This document shows, one piece after another, positions 1 through 6,952 of a stretch of DNA of 44,629 nt. The stretch is from Kiloniellales bacterium (GTDB lineage: Bacteria; Pseudomonadota; Alphaproteobacteria; Kiloniellales; JAKSBE01). How positions within the stretch are numbered: position 1 is the stretch's first letter; each line of letters starts with the position of its first letter. The translations under genes were made by a program, and so were the position numbers. The DNA is taken from contig JAKSBE010000089.1 in the NCBI GenBank assembly GCA_022361275.1, positions 1 through 44,629 on the forward strand. The letters run 5' to 3'. The notes under the pieces were generated by a model that was given only the letters and a program-made list of their open reading frames with translations, was not told the origin of the DNA and did no database searches.

Positions 1-101
1 ACGATACGCATGGCGTGCCAGTCCTTTTCAATGAAGGACGGGTCAACACCAAGCTCGCCGGCGATCCCTTTGACCAGTTCGGGATCAGGAGGCGCGCTCA
101 T
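1..101 (-). CDS. AbiEii-like nucleotidyltransferase toxin, N-terminal fragment
   Basis: The reading frame starts with ATG at 101 and runs off the left edge of the window. Its 33 visible residues begin MSAPPDPELVKGIAGELGVD and continue with SFIEKDWH. An (I/V)EKDW-type motif close to the N-terminus is typical of AbiEii/AbiGii toxins, which are nucleotidyltransferase-fold enzymes paired with an AbiEi-type antitoxin. The start overlaps the end of the upstream DUF6088 gene by 17 bp, the translational coupling expected for such a pair. The catalytic part lies outside the window, so activity cannot be judged. The call rests on the N-terminal motif plus gene context. Confidence 0.65.
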   Translation of the reverse strand, partial: MSAPPDPELVKGIAGELGVDPSFIEKDWHAMRI

Positions 102-522
102 AGACTATTTGGTTGCCGCCGAACGCGATCTTGCGGGAGACGCGACCCTTGACGCCGATCACCCGGCCGGTGGGAACCTGGGTCGTTCGGCCTGTGTTAT
201 AGGCCTGGGCCGAGGTAGGTGCCACGACCTCCACGTCCAGAAGCTTTTCGGCCTTGAGGCGTTGCAGTGCCTCCATGGCAAGCGAGGGCAAGCCGTTGGA
301 GGGAACCACCTTGCCTGACAAGGGGCCGACTGTGGCCCGGGCATAGAGTCCGTAGCCGATCTTGACGAGCTTGCCTTTGGCAACGAGGCGGCGTAGGGCG
401 CGGCCGACCTGATCGTAGCCGCCCAGATCTTCGAAGTCGGAACGCAGGAACACGTCGCCTTTCTTGCGCGAAATACGCTCGGAGACCTTAGCCTCTAAGG
501 GTTTGTTTTTACTCGACTTCAT
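85..522 (-). CDS. DUF6088 / AbiEi-type antitoxin and repressor
   Basis: A 145-residue protein with an N-terminal winged-helix-like region (about residues 1-80, including a GYGLYAR motif) and a short C-terminal domain ending in GGNQIVYERAS. This layout matches DUF6088 proteins, which act as AbiEi-like antitoxins and usually repress their own promoter. The downstream AbiEii-like toxin overlaps by 17 bp, which supports a two-gene toxin-antitoxin or abortive-infection operon. Two 13-bp direct repeats just upstream of the start are the likely operator. The family call is based on sequence appearance and context; neutralisation of the toxin is inferred from the family. Confidence 0.7.
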   Translation of the reverse strand: MKSSKNKPLEAKVSERISRKKGDVFLRSDFEDLGGYDQVGRALRRLVAKGKLVKIGYGLYARATVGPLSGKVVPSNGLPSLAMEALQRLKAEKLLDVEVVAPTSAQAYNTGRTTQVPTGRVIGVKGRVSRKIAFGGNQIVYERAS

Positions 523-537
523 AGCGATGCTAGCTTA

Positions 538-574
538 CAAAAATACGACATGTCCTGGATGCAAAGATACGACA
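538..574 (-). promoter_or_regulatory. Direct-repeat operator upstream of the AbiEi-like gene
   Basis: On the minus strand two copies of TGTCGTATYTTTG lie at 574-562 and 550-538, with starts 24 bp apart and 12 of 13 bases identical. They sit 16 to 52 bp before the ATG at 522. Two turns of spacing between direct repeats suits cooperative binding by the self-regulating antitoxin. This is inferred from position and repetition; no protein binding is shown by the sequence. Confidence 0.45.
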
Positions 575-1032
575 CATCTAGTCCTTCGTCAAGGGCTGCT
601 CATTAGGTGGTGAATTCGGCTTCGCCAACCAGGGACAACGTAGTGAGGCGTCTATTCAGGCCGGATCTGCCCTAAGGTACGTCCGTCCAATCTCTTCCAA
701 GAGAATCCGACTTTCCAGGTCCGGGGCGCAGCAAAAAGTTCGATATGCGTTCAATAGGGGGGGGTGCCATACTCCGCGCATCACGACTTTCTCTATCTTA
801 TTCAATAACTTAGCTCACATTGACTGCTATAGCCTTTCTTCCCGGCGTAGCTGATTCTTCGTAAGGCTTTGAAATAAATAGATTTTTAGTTCGAATACTG
901 CATGCCCTCTCCCCGATACAGTCGCTGAGTGGAGAGGGAATGATGATCTCTAGGGTTCCGTCAGGTTCTGGCATATGCCTGTGATATGCCGGGCATGAGT
1001 TATAGTCCGCCATGCTGTTGGAGGTCGATACC
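575..1032. other. Intergenic stretch without a convincing gene
   Basis: This segment is more AT-rich than its surroundings, especially about 780-1030, and contains a run of nine G at about 758-766. Open frames crossing it lack ribosome sites and coding character. It separates the AbiE-like pair from the decayed vapBC pair and looks like accessory, possibly rearranged DNA. I see no RNA gene in it. Confidence 0.5.
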
Positions 1033-1106
1033 ATGATACTGCTAAACTGTTCGTGAATGGCCGTAGCCAGGCGGTTCGGATTCCCCGGAGCCTTGCTTTC
1101 AAGGGC
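1033..1106 (+). pseudogene. vapB antitoxin remnant, frameshifted at the start codon
   Basis: In frame from 1038 the DNA encodes TAKLFVNGRSQAVRIPRSLA followed by FKG, the AbrB-like N-terminal strand of VapB antitoxins. The ATG at 1033 is one base out of frame with it. A single G inserted after ATG would restore the usual MDTAKLF start, so one base appears to have been lost. After residue FKG (1106) the similarity stops and the sequence passes into vapC-like DNA in another frame. The antitoxin is therefore both frameshifted and truncated. A sequencing error could explain the missing base but not the missing C-terminal half. Confidence 0.6.
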
Positions 1107-1140
1107 ATCAGCGAGGTGGCCGTCCGCGCGCTCGGCGGCG

Positions 1141-1392
1141 AGCGAGAAATACAACCGCTTGATCGACGCGTTCTCGGACCGGCTGGATTTCATTGCCGAC
1201 TGGACGACGCAGGAAGCGGATTGCCTTGCCGAACTGCAGCCGCGGCTGTTCGCCGAGGGCACGCCCATCGGACATAACGACACCATGATTGCTGCGCATG
1301 CGGTTTCACTCGATGCGGTATTGGTCACGAACGACCACAAGTCCTTCTCAAAGGTTCGCGGTTTGACGCTGGAGAATTGGGCTCAGCATTGA
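1141..1392 (+). pseudogene. vapC PIN-domain toxin, C-terminal remnant
   Basis: The frame ending at the TGA of 1390-1392 encodes the last two thirds of a VapC PIN nuclease. Recognisable parts are GTPIGHNDTMIAAHAVSL (the conserved late acidic motif of the PIN active site) and DAVLVTNDHKSFSKVRGL followed by LENW. The N-terminal strand with the first catalytic aspartate is missing. The sequence joins directly to a vapB remnant in another frame, so an internal deletion probably removed the end of vapB and the start of vapC. An ATG at 1057 opens the frame but its first 28 codons are antitoxin DNA read in the wrong frame. No active toxin is expected. Confidence 0.6.
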
Positions 1393-1516
1393 CATGCGCC
1401 GACAGCGCCGCCGTGCCGGCTCCAGGGGCGCTGTCGCCCGCGGTCCCGGGCCCCGGCGCGAAGCCCGGGGCCCGGAAACCGGAGCCTGGAAACCGGCGAA
1501 GGTTCAGGCCCTGGTC

Positions 1517-2398
1517 CTAGACGTCACTGACGTAGTTCTGGTCCTGCGCGGAGAAGAGCTGAACGGTGGCCATGATGATCTGCATCAGAGCGATGGCCAG
1601 CATCATCTGAAGCTGCGCGTTGTCCAGGCCGCCTTGCTTGCCCGACTCGCTGCCGGCGTCACCCTCGACCGGCGTCGGGTCGCTGACCTCGCTGGAATCC
1701 CCCGGCTCCGAGACCTCGCTCGCGCCCGTCTCCGTGAACAGCGTTATGTCGCGAATCGCGTAGTCGGAGTTGTGGTTGTGGTCGCCGGCGCCGTTAGGCA
1801 CGGCGCGAAACTCCAGGGACTCGAAAGGCTGGTCGATGGTGATGTAGCCGAAGCCCGGGTCCTGGGGATTCTGGCCCTCGACCCCGTAGCGGCCGACCTC
1901 TTTGCCGTCGGCGTCGTAGGCGATCACCTCGGCCTTCTCGGTGAACTCGCCGTCCTTGCCGCCGGGCCCGTAGAGCTTGTCCAGCGAGATGCGCGCACCG
2001 GTGACCTCACCCTCGACGTTGTCCGGCAGGGTGAAGGTCATGGTCTCGTCGGTGTTGATCTCGTCGTCATGGCGGCCGCCGGAAACGCCCCAGACGCCGT
2101 CCTCCTGGCGCTTTTCGCCGCCGCTGGCGGTCAGGTGGTGACCGAGTTCGTCGCCGGCCAGCGTGCGTTCCCGGCGGGCCGGCTCCGGGGTCACCGGGCT
2201 TTCGGTTTCGTCGCCGTCGTCGTTCTTCGACTGGTACTGCTCCAAGAGGCCGGCCAGCGTGCTGATGATCTGCGCCAAGCTGCCGAGCCCGGCATTGACG
2301 CCACCGAAGGCCTGGCTGCGGTTCGCGGGTTGATTGACGGCCGAAGCGTCGTCGCTGCTGACGTAGAACGCCCCGACAAAGCCTGCTGAGATATCCAT
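1517..2398 (-). CDS. Acidic putative T3SS-secreted protein with beta-sandwich-like domain
   Basis: A 293-residue protein of unknown family. The start MDISAGF at 2398 is chosen because GGAGGG lies 6 bases before the ATG; longer frames upstream have no ribosome site. Residues about 20-40 form a predicted amphipathic helix (LGSLAQIISTLAGLLEQY). An acidic, charged linker follows. Residues about 115-235 look like the small beta-sandwich modules of RTX or adhesin proteins (GYITIDQPFESLEFRAV, then SDYAIRDITLF). The last 33 residues hold a hydrophobic helix starting AQLQMMLAIALMQIIMATVQ. There is no Sec signal and no cysteine. The gene follows sctU on the same strand and shares its strong ribosome site with other secreted candidates here. 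Secretion or translocator function is inferred. Confidence 0.6.
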   Translation of the reverse strand: MDISAGFVGAFYVSSDDASAVNQPANRSQAFGGVNAGLGSLAQIISTLAGLLEQYQSKNDDGDETESPVTPEPARRERTLAGDELGHHLTASGGEKRQEDGVWGVSGGRHDDEINTDETMTFTLPDNVEGEVTGARISLDKLYGPGGKDGEFTEKAEVIAYDADGKEVGRYGVEGQNPQDPGFGYITIDQPFESLEFRAVPNGAGDHNHNSDYAIRDITLFTETGASEVSEPGDSSEVSDPTPVEGDAGSESGKQGGLDNAQLQMMLAIALMQIIMATVQLFSAQDQNYVSDV

Positions 2399-2553
2399 GG
2401 AATTCCCTCCTTGTCTCGGACTTGCGTCCTGCGATTGCGGCCATCCGAGATCCCGACGGGGCCATCGGATGCCGGTCCCTACCTTGCCCGGCGAGACCGA
2501 TCGCGAAATCGACGCTCGCCGGCAAAGCCGCTCTCGGGAGACGCCGTCGCCCT

Positions 2554-2593
2554 CCATTCGGAGGCCTTTGGCCCCATTCGGAGGCCTTTGGCC
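2554..2593. repeat. Perfect 20-bp tandem duplication
   Basis: CCATTCGGAGGCCTTTGGCC occurs twice back to back (2554-2573 and 2574-2593) in the leader of the secreted-protein gene. Each unit contains a GGCC...GGCC inverted element, so the RNA could form two small hairpins. Confidence 0.9.
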
Positions 2594-2848
2594 GGGGCAT
2601 CGAACACCGGCGGGTCGTCCTCGGTCCCTCAACCGAACTGCCGACCGTCCTGCCGGTGTCGCGGGCTAGACCGTGCCGCAGGCCTTCGACGTCTCGTCCC
2701 TCGAACCCGCCGGTATCCGCGTCCTGGCGCTGCGCCTCCAGCCGGGCCAGCAAGAGCCGGGAGCGTCTCCGCGAAGCTGCCGGTCGACGACCGGCGCACG
2801 CCTTCTTGCATCCCTCTCTTCGGCAGGCCAGATACCCGACAAAGTTGC

Positions 2849-2889
2849 GTTAACCATAGCATCGCGGTCTCTCGGCCCGCGTGTGTCAT
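2849..2889 (-). promoter_or_regulatory. Two-box motif, copy 1
   Basis: On the minus strand ATGACACAC (2889-2881) is followed 32 bp later by ATGGTTAAC (2857-2849). The same pair of boxes occurs upstream of sctC1 (31 bp apart) and, less perfectly, upstream of the acidic protein at 19229-19963 (34 bp apart). It is a candidate regulator or sigma-factor site for the island, but it does not match a tts box or Hrp box known to me. Confidence 0.35.
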
Positions 2890-3014
2890 CACTATGTCGG
2901 CCGGCCCGCGCGCTCCCGAAGCGCTTGCATATCCCTCACCGCTGCTGTCCAGGAATGGGCTTTTGAGTGACGAATTTGCGCGCTCGCCGGCGCGAAGCGG
3001 AAAGGGGTGCCTGC

Positions 3015-4061
3015 TCAGACCAGCCCGGCCTTGGACAGGGCTTTTGCCACCGCGGTGAAGGTGTCCTGCGGCACCGGCGCACCGAGACCGCCACGGCGGA
3101 CCAGCGTCTCGGCGAGCTCCGGATCGTTCGACAGCGGGGTGCCCTGTCTCTGGGCCGCGTCGAGGATCCCGCGCGCCCGGCCGCCCCGGCCCTTGCAGAC
3201 GGTGACCGGCGCCGGGGTCTCCTCCGGGACGTACCTCAGACCGATGGCGACGTCGTAGCCGTCGGTCAGGATGACGCTGGCATGACGGACGCCGATCAGG
3301 GGGCCGGTGACCAGGGCCCGCTGTTCCCGCCGACGGGCGCTGCGGATCTGAGGGTCGCCCTCCATGTCCCGGCGCTCGCGCTTGAGCTCGGTCTTGGTCA
3401 TCCGCATGTCGCGCAGGAAGAGCCAGCGCTGGACCCCGATGTCGAGCAGTCCCGAGACCAGCAGGAGGATGATGGCGATGGCGACGACCGGCTTGGTCAG
3501 GACGCCGAAGACCGCGGCGACGCAACTGATCCCGCAGAGGGGCGCCTTGACCATGGCGTCGAGGCCGAGCAGCGAGACCGTGCCGATCAAGGCCGCCATC
3601 AGGATGACCTTGATCAGCGATTTCACGAACTCGACGAGATTGCGCAGGCTGAAGATGCGCTTGAAGCCGGCGACCGGGTTGACGTGGTCGAGCTGCGGCT
3701 TGATCGGCTCGGTCGAAAAGACGAAGCCGCCGATCACCACCATGTTGGTGACCAGCGTGATCAGCACGATCATGACCAGCAGGGGGCCGAGGATGTCGAT
3801 CGTGAGGTCCAGAGCCTCGCCGGCGAGCAAGGCGATCGCCTGTCCGAACGGCAGCCCGTAGGTATCTCCCGGCTGGCCCAGGAAGCGTTGCAGCCGATCG
3901 GTGATGCCGTCCCAGGCGAGCCAGAGATAGATCAGCGTCACCGTCGTCGTGGCGCCCATCACCATGTCCCGGCCGTGGGAGATCTGGCCTTTCTTCCGGG
4001 CATCGCGGAGCTTCTTGAGGGATGCCGGTTCGCTTTTTTCCTCGCTTTCGCTCTGGCTCAT
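3015..4061 (-). CDS. sctU: T3SS export-gate switch protein SctU, lacking the NPTH motif
   Basis: A 348-residue YscU/FlhB-family protein with four hydrophobic segments in the N-terminal half and a cytoplasmic C-terminal domain. SctU caps the export gate and normally cleaves itself between Asn and Pro of NPTH, which allows the change from early to late substrates. Here the aligned stretch reads SVILTDGYDVAIGLRY, so residues 266-269 are TDGY instead of NPTH (Yersinia 263-266). The flanking sequence, including RYVPEETPAP, is well conserved, so this is not a frame error. Autocleavage by the usual asparagine cyclisation should be impossible. The gene lies last in the R-S-T-U order, 13 bp after sctT. 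A 17-bp tandem duplication spans the sctT/sctU junction. Confidence 0.95.
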   Translation of the reverse strand: MSQSESEEKSEPASLKKLRDARKKGQISHGRDMVMGATTTVTLIYLWLAWDGITDRLQRFLGQPGDTYGLPFGQAIALLAGEALDLTIDILGPLLVMIVLITLVTNMVVIGGFVFSTEPIKPQLDHVNPVAGFKRIFSLRNLVEFVKSLIKVILMAALIGTVSLLGLDAMVKAPLCGISCVAAVFGVLTKPVVAIAIILLLVSGLLDIGVQRWLFLRDMRMTKTELKRERRDMEGDPQIRSARRREQRALVTGPLIGVRHASVILTDGYDVAIGLRYVPEETPAPVTVCKGRGGRARGILDAAQRQGTPLSNDPELAETLVRRGGLGAPVPQDTFTAVAKALSKAGLV

Positions 4062-4074
4062 CGGGCGTTCCGGC

Positions 4075-4884
4075 TCATCGGGCGAAGAGTTCCAGTGTGC
4101 CGGTCACGCCGCGCAGCGAAGCCAGGTCGCCCTTGAAGTACTCCAGCGCGAAGATCGCGTAGACCGGCATGCCGAGGGCAAGGATCAGGTTCTTGATCGA
4201 GAGCGAGAGGTCGAAGACGTTCAGGCTCGGCGCGAAGCGGTTCATCAGCGCCAGCGCGAGCTCGCCGAGGAACATGGCGATGAGCAGCGGCCCGGCGAAG
4301 ATCATGCCGAGCCGGAAGATGCTGTCGAGCAGCTGCAGGAAGAAGTCGGCGGTGCCGTCCTGCAGGCTCGGCACCAGGTCGACCACCGGCCAGACCGCGT
4401 AGCTCCGGTAGAGCCCCTCGATGATCAGCTCGAAGCCGCCGATCACGAAGAACAGGGCGACCAGGATCAGGGAGAAGAGGGTGCCCAGAATCGAGGTCTC
4501 GGTGGTCGCGCTCGGGTCGATGAGAAAGGCCATCGAAGAGCCGCGGTAGAAGTCGAGGAGGTCGCCCGCCGCCTCGACGCTCCAGAACGGCAGGCCGAAG
4601 GCCAGGCCGAGAACGACGCCGAGCAGCAGCTCCTTGACGATGAGGAGCGCCAGCCGGCCGTGGCCGAGGGGCTCGATGACGTCGAACTGGACCATGACGT
4701 AAGGGACCAGCGGCAGCGAGAGGCAGAGCGCGACGCCGCTGCGCAGGAGCCCGGACAAGCCGAGGCGGGTGAAGGCCGGAAAGACCAGGATCAGGCCGAG
4801 GCCGCGCGCCATCGCCAGCCCGGCCGCGGAGATGAACGGAATGATCGTCTCCAGGAAGACCTGCGCCACGCCGGACGACAGCAT
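4075..4884 (-). CDS. sctT: T3SS export-gate protein SctT
   Basis: A 269-residue integral membrane protein of the SctT/FliR family with about six hydrophobic helices, beginning MLSSGVAQVFLETIIPFIS. With SctR and SctS it forms the helical export gate in the inner membrane. The ARGLGLILVFPAFTRLGLS segment and the late RFAPSLNVFDLSLSIKNLIL region are typical of the family. It lies 14 bp after sctS and 13 bp before sctU, in the universal R-S-T-U order. Length is normal. Confidence 0.95.
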   Translation of the reverse strand: MLSSGVAQVFLETIIPFISAAGLAMARGLGLILVFPAFTRLGLSGLLRSGVALCLSLPLVPYVMVQFDVIEPLGHGRLALLIVKELLLGVVLGLAFGLPFWSVEAAGDLLDFYRGSSMAFLIDPSATTETSILGTLFSLILVALFFVIGGFELIIEGLYRSYAVWPVVDLVPSLQDGTADFFLQLLDSIFRLGMIFAGPLLIAMFLGELALALMNRFAPSLNVFDLSLSIKNLILALGMPVYAIFALEYFKGDLASLRGVTGTLELFAR

Positions 4885-4898
4885 CGGCTTCGAACCCG

Positions 4899-5165
4899 CT
4901 ATCTGACCGCGGCAATCTCCTGCAGGATGCGGTCGGTGAACTCGATCAGCGGCGCGACCAGCATCGCGCCCGTGAAGATCAGGGCGACCAGGATGGCGAT
5001 GATCTTGAAGACCTGCGGCAGCGACTGATCCTGAATCTGCGTGATCGCCTGCAGCAGGCCGACGGTCAGGCCGACGACGGCCGCGATCAGCAGCGGCGGC
5101 GCCGAAAGCAGCAAGGTCAGGACGAGAGCCGTGTTTACCTGGTGAGCCAGAGTCGCTTCGGTCAT
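4899..5165 (-). CDS. sctS: T3SS export-gate protein SctS
   Basis: An 88-residue SctS/FliQ-family protein made of two transmembrane helices joined by a short polar loop that carries the hallmark QIQDQSLP motif. It contributes several copies to the export-gate helix with SctR and SctT. The start ATG at 5165 follows the sctR stop by 16 bp. Size and motif are standard. Confidence 0.95.
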   Translation of the reverse strand: MTEATLAHQVNTALVLTLLLSAPPLLIAAVVGLTVGLLQAITQIQDQSLPQVFKIIAILVALIFTGAMLVAPLIEFTDRILQEIAAVR

Positions 5166-5181
5166 GGGCCCTCCAAATGCG

Positions 5182-5835
5182 TTAGCTGTAGCTCAAGACC
5201 AGTCCGTGCATCAGCCGCGACCAGCCGTCGACGATCACGAAGAGGAAAAGCTTGAAGGGCACGGAGATGACCAGCGGCGATACCATGATCATCCCGAGCG
5301 ACATCAGCACGGCCGAGACCACGAGGTCGATGACGATGAAGGGGAGGTAGAGGAGAAAACCGATCTCGAAGGCCCGGGTCAGCTCCGACACGATGAAGGA
5401 CGGCACCAGAATGATCAGATCCTCGCTCGAGACCTGCTGCTGCGCTTCCTCGGACCAGATCCGCGCCGTCGCGGTCATGAAGAACTCGCGCTCCTTCGCG
5501 CTGGTGAAGCGCTGGAGGTACTCCTTGACCGGGCCCTTCGCCCCTTCCGCCGCCCGCTCCCAGTCGGAGAAGGTCTCGTACGTGAGCGCCGGGTCGTTGA
5601 CGTTGGCGTAGACCTCGGCGATGACCGGCGAGGATATGTACAGCGCCAGGACGACGGCGATCGCATAGAGCACGAGGTTGGGCGGTGTCTGCTGGATGCC
5701 GAGCGCGTTGCGGATCAGGAACATCACGACGGCGATCTTGATGAAGGACGTGAAGGTGATCACCAGGAACGGCAGCAGGCCCAGGCCGACGCCGATCGCC
5801 ATGATGACGAGCAGGTCGTTGCCGTCGCTAGTCAT
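5182..5835 (-). CDS. sctR: T3SS export-gate protein SctR
   Basis: A 217-residue SctR/FliP-family protein. Family signatures include FTSFIKIAVVMFLIRNALG near residue 35, the PPN motif of QQTPPNLVLY, the cytoplasmic or periplasmic loop with FTSAKEREFF, and LVPSFIVSELTRAFEIGF. I chose the ATG at 5835 (MTSDGND), which overlaps the end of sctQ by 8 bp; a start at 5853 would add six residues. It forms the core of the export gate in the inner membrane with SctS and SctT. Confidence 0.93.
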   Translation of the reverse strand: MTSDGNDLLVIMAIGVGLGLLPFLVITFTSFIKIAVVMFLIRNALGIQQTPPNLVLYAIAVVLALYISSPVIAEVYANVNDPALTYETFSDWERAAEGAKGPVKEYLQRFTSAKEREFFMTATARIWSEEAQQQVSSEDLIILVPSFIVSELTRAFEIGFLLYLPFIVIDLVVSAVLMSLGMIMVSPLVISVPFKLFLFVIVDGWSRLMHGLVLSYS

Positions 5836-6103
5836 GACTGAACAGCCGGACAATTCGAACGCCGAGGCCCTCGGCGACGCGTACCACCTCGCCGCGGCCG
5901 ATCAGGCTGCCGTTGGCGTAGATGTCGACCGGGTCGTCCAGGCCGCGGCCGAGCTCGAAGACGTGTCCGCTGTCGATCTCGCGGAGCTCGCCGAGGGACA
6001 GCTGCTGTCGGCCGAGCTCGAAGAGCAGGGTGATCGGCAGGTCGTCGAGCTCGGTCTCGGTCTCCGCGCCCGAGTTGACGCCGTCCTCCTTCGTATCGGC
6101 CAT
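5828..6103 (-). CDS. Probable internal-start product SctQ-C
   Basis: Inside sctQ an ATG at 6103 (MADTKEDGVNSGAETETELD) is preceded by GGGAGCGAAGAGCC, which gives a reasonable ribosome site 8-13 bases upstream. It lies just before the C-terminal SpoA domain, in an acidic linker. The 91-residue product would match the short SctQ-C form made by internal initiation from yscQ, spa33 and ssaQ, where it assembles with full-length SctQ. Use of the start is inferred from position and from the family. Confidence 0.5.
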   Translation of the reverse strand: MADTKEDGVNSGAETETELDDLPITLLFELGRQQLSLGELREIDSGHVFELGRGLDDPVDIYANGSLIGRGEVVRVAEGLGVRIVRLFSHD

Positions 6104-6952
6104 GGCTCTTCGCTCCCGCGCCGTGGTCTCCAGTCTCTCGGGCCGTGCCAGAACCCGGACCCGGGTGTCCTCGATCCGGGCCGGATAGGCCCAGAGCTCG
6201 CCGACGACGACGGCGAGCCTCCGTTCTTCGGTCTGCGCTTCGTCGAGCAGCACGACGTCCTTGAGACGCAGGCTGCGCAGCTCCCGCAGCTTCAGCCGCG
6301 TCGTGCCCAGGCGCAGGCAGGCGGTGGTCCGCAGGCGCGACCAGCCGCGCCGCGCCGCCGGCCAGGCCCGACAGGCGCCCGCGAGGACTTCGCCGTCGGC
6401 CGGGGCCATCACCAGGCTTGCCCTCAGCCCCTGGCTGCCGTCCACGCGCAGGGAGAAGGCCAGGGCGATCCCGTCCTTCGCGCGCCGGGGCGGGGCCGTG
6501 CCGGGAAGGGCGACCCGGTGGCCCGTGGCCGCCTGGACGCGGTCGAGCACAGGCGCCAGGGCGAGCTCGAGCAGGAGCGCGAGGCTGCCCTGGTCGAGGT
6601 CCTCCGCCTGGAGGTCGTCGTCCAGCGTCGAGAGGAGCAGCTCGGCGAGGGCCGGCGAGAGCAGCAGCCGGCCCGCACGGCCGTCCAGGGTGAAAGCCAC
6701 CGCGACGGCATCGGCTTCGAGCCGGCGCGCGGGCGCGGGACCCAGCAGCCGGACCGCGCCCTGCACGCGCCCGAGATCGAGGTCCAGCTCGTCTCGGGCG
6801 CGCACCAGCCGGTTGTTGAGCGCGGCGTCCCGGGCCGTCATGGCCACGGGCTCCAGGGGCCTCGCGTCGAGAGAGGCGGCCCGCGCCCGGCGGCGCGAGG
6901 CCGTCGCCCGGCGCGCTGTCGCTGTCGTTTGGTCTTGGGCCAGGTTATCCAT
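5828..6952 (-). CDS. sctQ: T3SS cytoplasmic ring (C-ring) protein SctQ
   Basis: A 374-residue SctQ/FliM-FliN-family protein of the cytoplasmic sorting platform, which docks substrates and chaperones below the export gate. The N-terminal two thirds are rich in Ala, Leu and Arg and poorly conserved. The last 75 residues form a clear SpoA (surface presentation of antigens) domain: LPITLLFELGRQQLSLGEL and VDIYANGSLIGRGEVVRV. It overlaps sctO by 8 bp upstream and sctR by 8 bp downstream, so the genes are translationally coupled. An in-frame internal start probably makes a separate C-terminal form. Confidence 0.9.
   Translation of the reverse strand: MDNLAQDQTTATARRATASRRRARAASLDARPLEPVAMTARDAALNNRLVRARDELDLDLGRVQGAVRLLGPAPARRLEADAVAVAFTLDGRAGRLLLSPALAELLLSTLDDDLQAEDLDQGSLALLLELALAPVLDRVQAATGHRVALPGTAPPRRAKDGIALAFSLRVDGSQGLRASLVMAPADGEVLAGACRAWPAARRGWSRLRTTACLRLGTTRLKLRELRSLRLKDVVLLDEAQTEERRLAVVVGELWAYPARIEDTRVRVLARPERLETTARERRAMADTKEDGVNSGAETETELDDLPITLLFELGRQQLSLGELREIDSGHVFELGRGLDDPVDIYANGSLIGRGEVVRVAEGLGVRIVRLFSHD

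Larger units (their letters stand above)
2399..3014. other. Long leader between sctU and the secreted-protein gene
   Basis: No convincing gene was found in these 616 bases. On the minus strand the segment holds a two-box motif at 2889-2849, an unsupported 63-codon frame starting at the ATG inside that motif (2857), a 20-bp tandem duplication, and a strong GGAGGG ribosome site next to the downstream ATG. It probably carries a promoter for the 293-residue protein with a leader of roughly 400-450 nt. Confidence 0.4.

Noticed and set aside
1394-2389. A 331-codon plus-strand frame opposite the 293-residue secreted candidate
   Set aside because: It is the complementary shadow of a gene with a good ribosome site and protein-like composition; the plus frame has neither.
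2666-2857. A 63-codon minus-strand frame starting at the ATG of the two-box motif (MVNATLSG)
   Set aside because: The ATG belongs to a motif that recurs upstream of other genes where the following frames are unrelated, and there is no ribosome site. It is more likely regulatory DNA.
3007-3258. Possible second short gene antisense to the sctU C-terminus that might explain the lost NPTH motif
   Set aside because: The plus frame has no ribosome site and no protein-like pattern. The TDGY change lies within a well-conserved sctU frame.
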